Assembly: GCA_002787615.1 (NCBI GenBank)
Contig: PCXJ01000064.1
Span: forward strand, 1-5,663
Direction of reading: 5' to 3'
Source: Alphaproteobacteria bacterium CG11_big_fil_rev_8_21_14_0_20_44_7
GTDB taxonomy: Bacteria > Pseudomonadota > Alphaproteobacteria > Rickettsiales > 21-14-0-20-44-7
DNA length: 5,663 bases
A program made the position numbers and the translations under genes. The notes beneath the pieces are model-generated. The model was given only the letters and a program-made list of their open reading frames with translations, was not told where the DNA came from and did not search any database. Below, piece after piece: positions 4,456 through 5,663 of the stretch. Every line of letters starts with the position of its first letter. The first letter of the stretch is position 1.

Positions 4456-5663
4456 GAATTATAGAACCGATTCTGCGATGTGATTTATATAGTTTCATCC
4501 ATAAAAGCTTTTATGCCCTGAATCCGGGCGTGAAATATTTGCCGAATTATCATATATGGGAAATCGCCAAAGCTCTGGAAGGGGTGACTCAAGGGAAAAT
4601 CAGCAGATTGATAATAAATGTGCCGCCGCGCTATTTGAAATCGCATTGCGTGAATGTGGCGTGGCCGGCATGGCTGCTGGGGAATAATCCGGCGCGGAAG
4701 ATAATCTCAGCCTCGTATAACGGCTTGCTGGCTGTGAAACATTCGGTAGATTGCAGATTCATAATGCAATCGGAATGGTATGAAGAAATTTTTCCCGATT
4801 TGCAATTTGCCAAAGACCAAAATGAAAAAAATAAGTTCATGACCACAGAACGCGGATTTCGCATGGCGACTTCGGTGAATGGCGGAATCACGGGTGAGGG
4901 CGGCGATTTCCTGATTATTGATGACCCGATAAATCCGGCAATGGCAGCAAGCAAAACCGCGCGTGATGATGTTGTGGAATGGTTTGACCAGACATTTTCC
5001 ACAAGGCTGAATAATAAAAAGAAAGGCGCAATCGTGCTGGTGATGCAGCGTTTGCATGAGGATGATTTGAGCGGAATTTTGCTGCGGAGAAATGGTTGGA
5101 AGCATTTATGCTTGCCGGCAATTTCAGCAAAAGGCGAGCTGCTACATGAGGCGCGAGAGGGTTTGAAGGAAATCGAAATGATAAAATCCGACCTTGGCGA
5201 ATATGGCTTTGCCGCGCAATATATGCAAAACCCGTATAAGCTGGAAAACGGCCTGATTGATAAGGATTGGCTGCAATTTTATGATAAATTGCCGGAGGAA
5301 AATAAAGGGGTTTATCAATCATGGGATACGGCAATCAAAACCGGAAATAATGCCGATTATTCCGCCGGAATTTGCTTCATCGAATGTGAAAATAAGTTTT
5401 ATGTCGCAGATGTGGTGCGTGGGAAATTTGAATATCCCGAACTAAAAAGGCGGATTGTCGATTTTGCCGAAAAATGGAAAGCCGATGCCGTGCTGATTGA
5501 GGATAAGGCAAGCGGGCAGTCAATCATACAGGATTTGAAAGCCGAAACCAAATTGCCCATCCTCGCGCAAATGCCGAAAGCTGATAAGATAACCAGACTG
5601 GCAGCAATTACGCCAATGATAGAAGCAGGGAAGCTTTGTGTGCCGAAATATGCCGAGTGGTAT
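4452..5663 (+). CDS. terL: Phage terminase large subunit, 3' end outside window
   Basis: Partial: 404 codons from GTG at 4452, open at the window end. It is the ATP-driven motor and nuclease that threads DNA into a procapsid. The ATPase domain shows a variant Walker A 'PPRYLKSH' (58-65), 'IISASY' (84-89), Walker B 'FLIIDDP' (153-159) and the coupling segment 'MQRLHEDDLSG' (198-208). A linker with 'YGFAAQYMQNP' (251-261) leads to the RNase H-like nuclease domain: 'QSWDTAIKTGNNADYS' (289-304, Asp292 acidic ligand) and 'VLIEDKASGQSIIQDL' (347-362, Asp351). The last acidic residue, expected in a 'DD-x-x-D' motif near the C-terminus, lies beyond 5663. This architecture matches the TIGR01630/COG5410-COG5362 type terminases. 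GTG is the only start: TAA precedes it directly (4449-4451), and 'LRCDLYSFIHKSFYALNPG' (8-26) aligns with the usual N-terminus. The start overlaps the upstream gene by four bases. Base composition looks like its neighbours, with no obvious sign of recent transfer. Confidence 0.93.
   Translation, partial: MRIIEPILRCDLYSFIHKSFYALNPGVKYLPNYHIWEIAKALEGVTQGKISRLIINVPPRYLKSHCVNVAWPAWLLGNNPARKIISASYNGLLAVKHSVDCRFIMQSEWYEEIFPDLQFAKDQNEKNKFMTTERGFRMATSVNGGITGEGGDFLIIDDPINPAMAASKTARDDVVEWFDQTFSTRLNNKKKGAIVLVMQRLHEDDLSGILLRRNGWKHLCLPAISAKGELLHEAREGLKEIEMIKSDLGEYGFAAQYMQNPYKLENGLIDKDWLQFYDKLPEENKGVYQSWDTAIKTGNNADYSAGICFIECENKFYVADVVRGKFEYPELKRRIVDFAEKWKADAVLIEDKASGQSIIQDLKAETKLPILAQMPKADKITRLAAITPMIEAGKLCVPKYAEWY

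Noticed and set aside
4631..5334. Three overlapping open frames on the minus strand (4631-5002, 4707-5105, 4915-5334)
   Set aside because: They lie opposite the clearly homologous terminase large subunit and show no family features.
4452..5663. Rhodobacter-type GTA large terminase
   Set aside because: Motifs fit TIGR01630/COG5410-type terminases better; a GTA role is kept only as a hypothesis from context.

Overview
The window looks like part of a medium-GC alphaproteobacterial chromosome with a phage-type DNA-packaging module starting at its right end. The assignment rests on four things: an FlhF with the 'TTD-x-x-RAGGVEQL' and 'LIDTAG-x-NP' signatures that I associate with alphaproteobacterial FlhF, a SURF1 cytochrome-oxidase assembly factor, an Rrf2 regulator with an IscR/RirA-like cysteine region, and an M23 peptidase of the 'GATGRATGPHLDWR' type common in Proteobacteria. 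No species can be named from this sequence.

Layout. (1) 3-779 (minus): exported M23-type peptidoglycan endopeptidase. (2) 780-1631 (plus): very compact zinc-free MDR/quinone oxidoreductase. These two genes are divergent with no bases between their start codons, which sit back to back in a CATATG. (3) 1632-2020: 389 bp without a gene, filled with palindromic REP-like elements and short tandem repeats whose period is 7 or 14 bp. (4) 2021-4138 (minus): SURF1 followed by flhF with a 4-base ATGA overlap, then, 85 bp further on, an Rrf2 regulator whose start codon lies in the middle of a perfect inverted repeat. (5) 4139-4215: a 77-bp divergent gap. (6) 4216-5663 (plus): a small charged protein (candidate terminase small subunit) with a GTGA overlap to a terminase large subunit, which runs out of the window.

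Working together. SURF1 (haem-copper oxidase assembly) and FlhF (SRP-type GTPase that places polar flagella) are probably made from one mRNA, and Rrf2 may follow on it or have its own promoter. The M23 enzyme acts on the cell wall in the periplasm. The terminase pair forms the motor and nuclease that package DNA into a phage capsid. It directly abuts host genes with no integrase, repressor or att-like repeat on its left side, so this is either a prophage edge bounded by its packaging genes, a remnant, or a gene-transfer-agent-like cluster. Deciding needs the sequence beyond 5663.

The least ordinary signals are the heptad-periodic intergenic repeats, the terminase module beside the surf1-flhF unit, and the three unusual gene junctions (zero-gap divergent starts, start codon inside a palindrome, SURF1-FlhF coupling). 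I did not find a clearly new multi-gene system in the part visible here.
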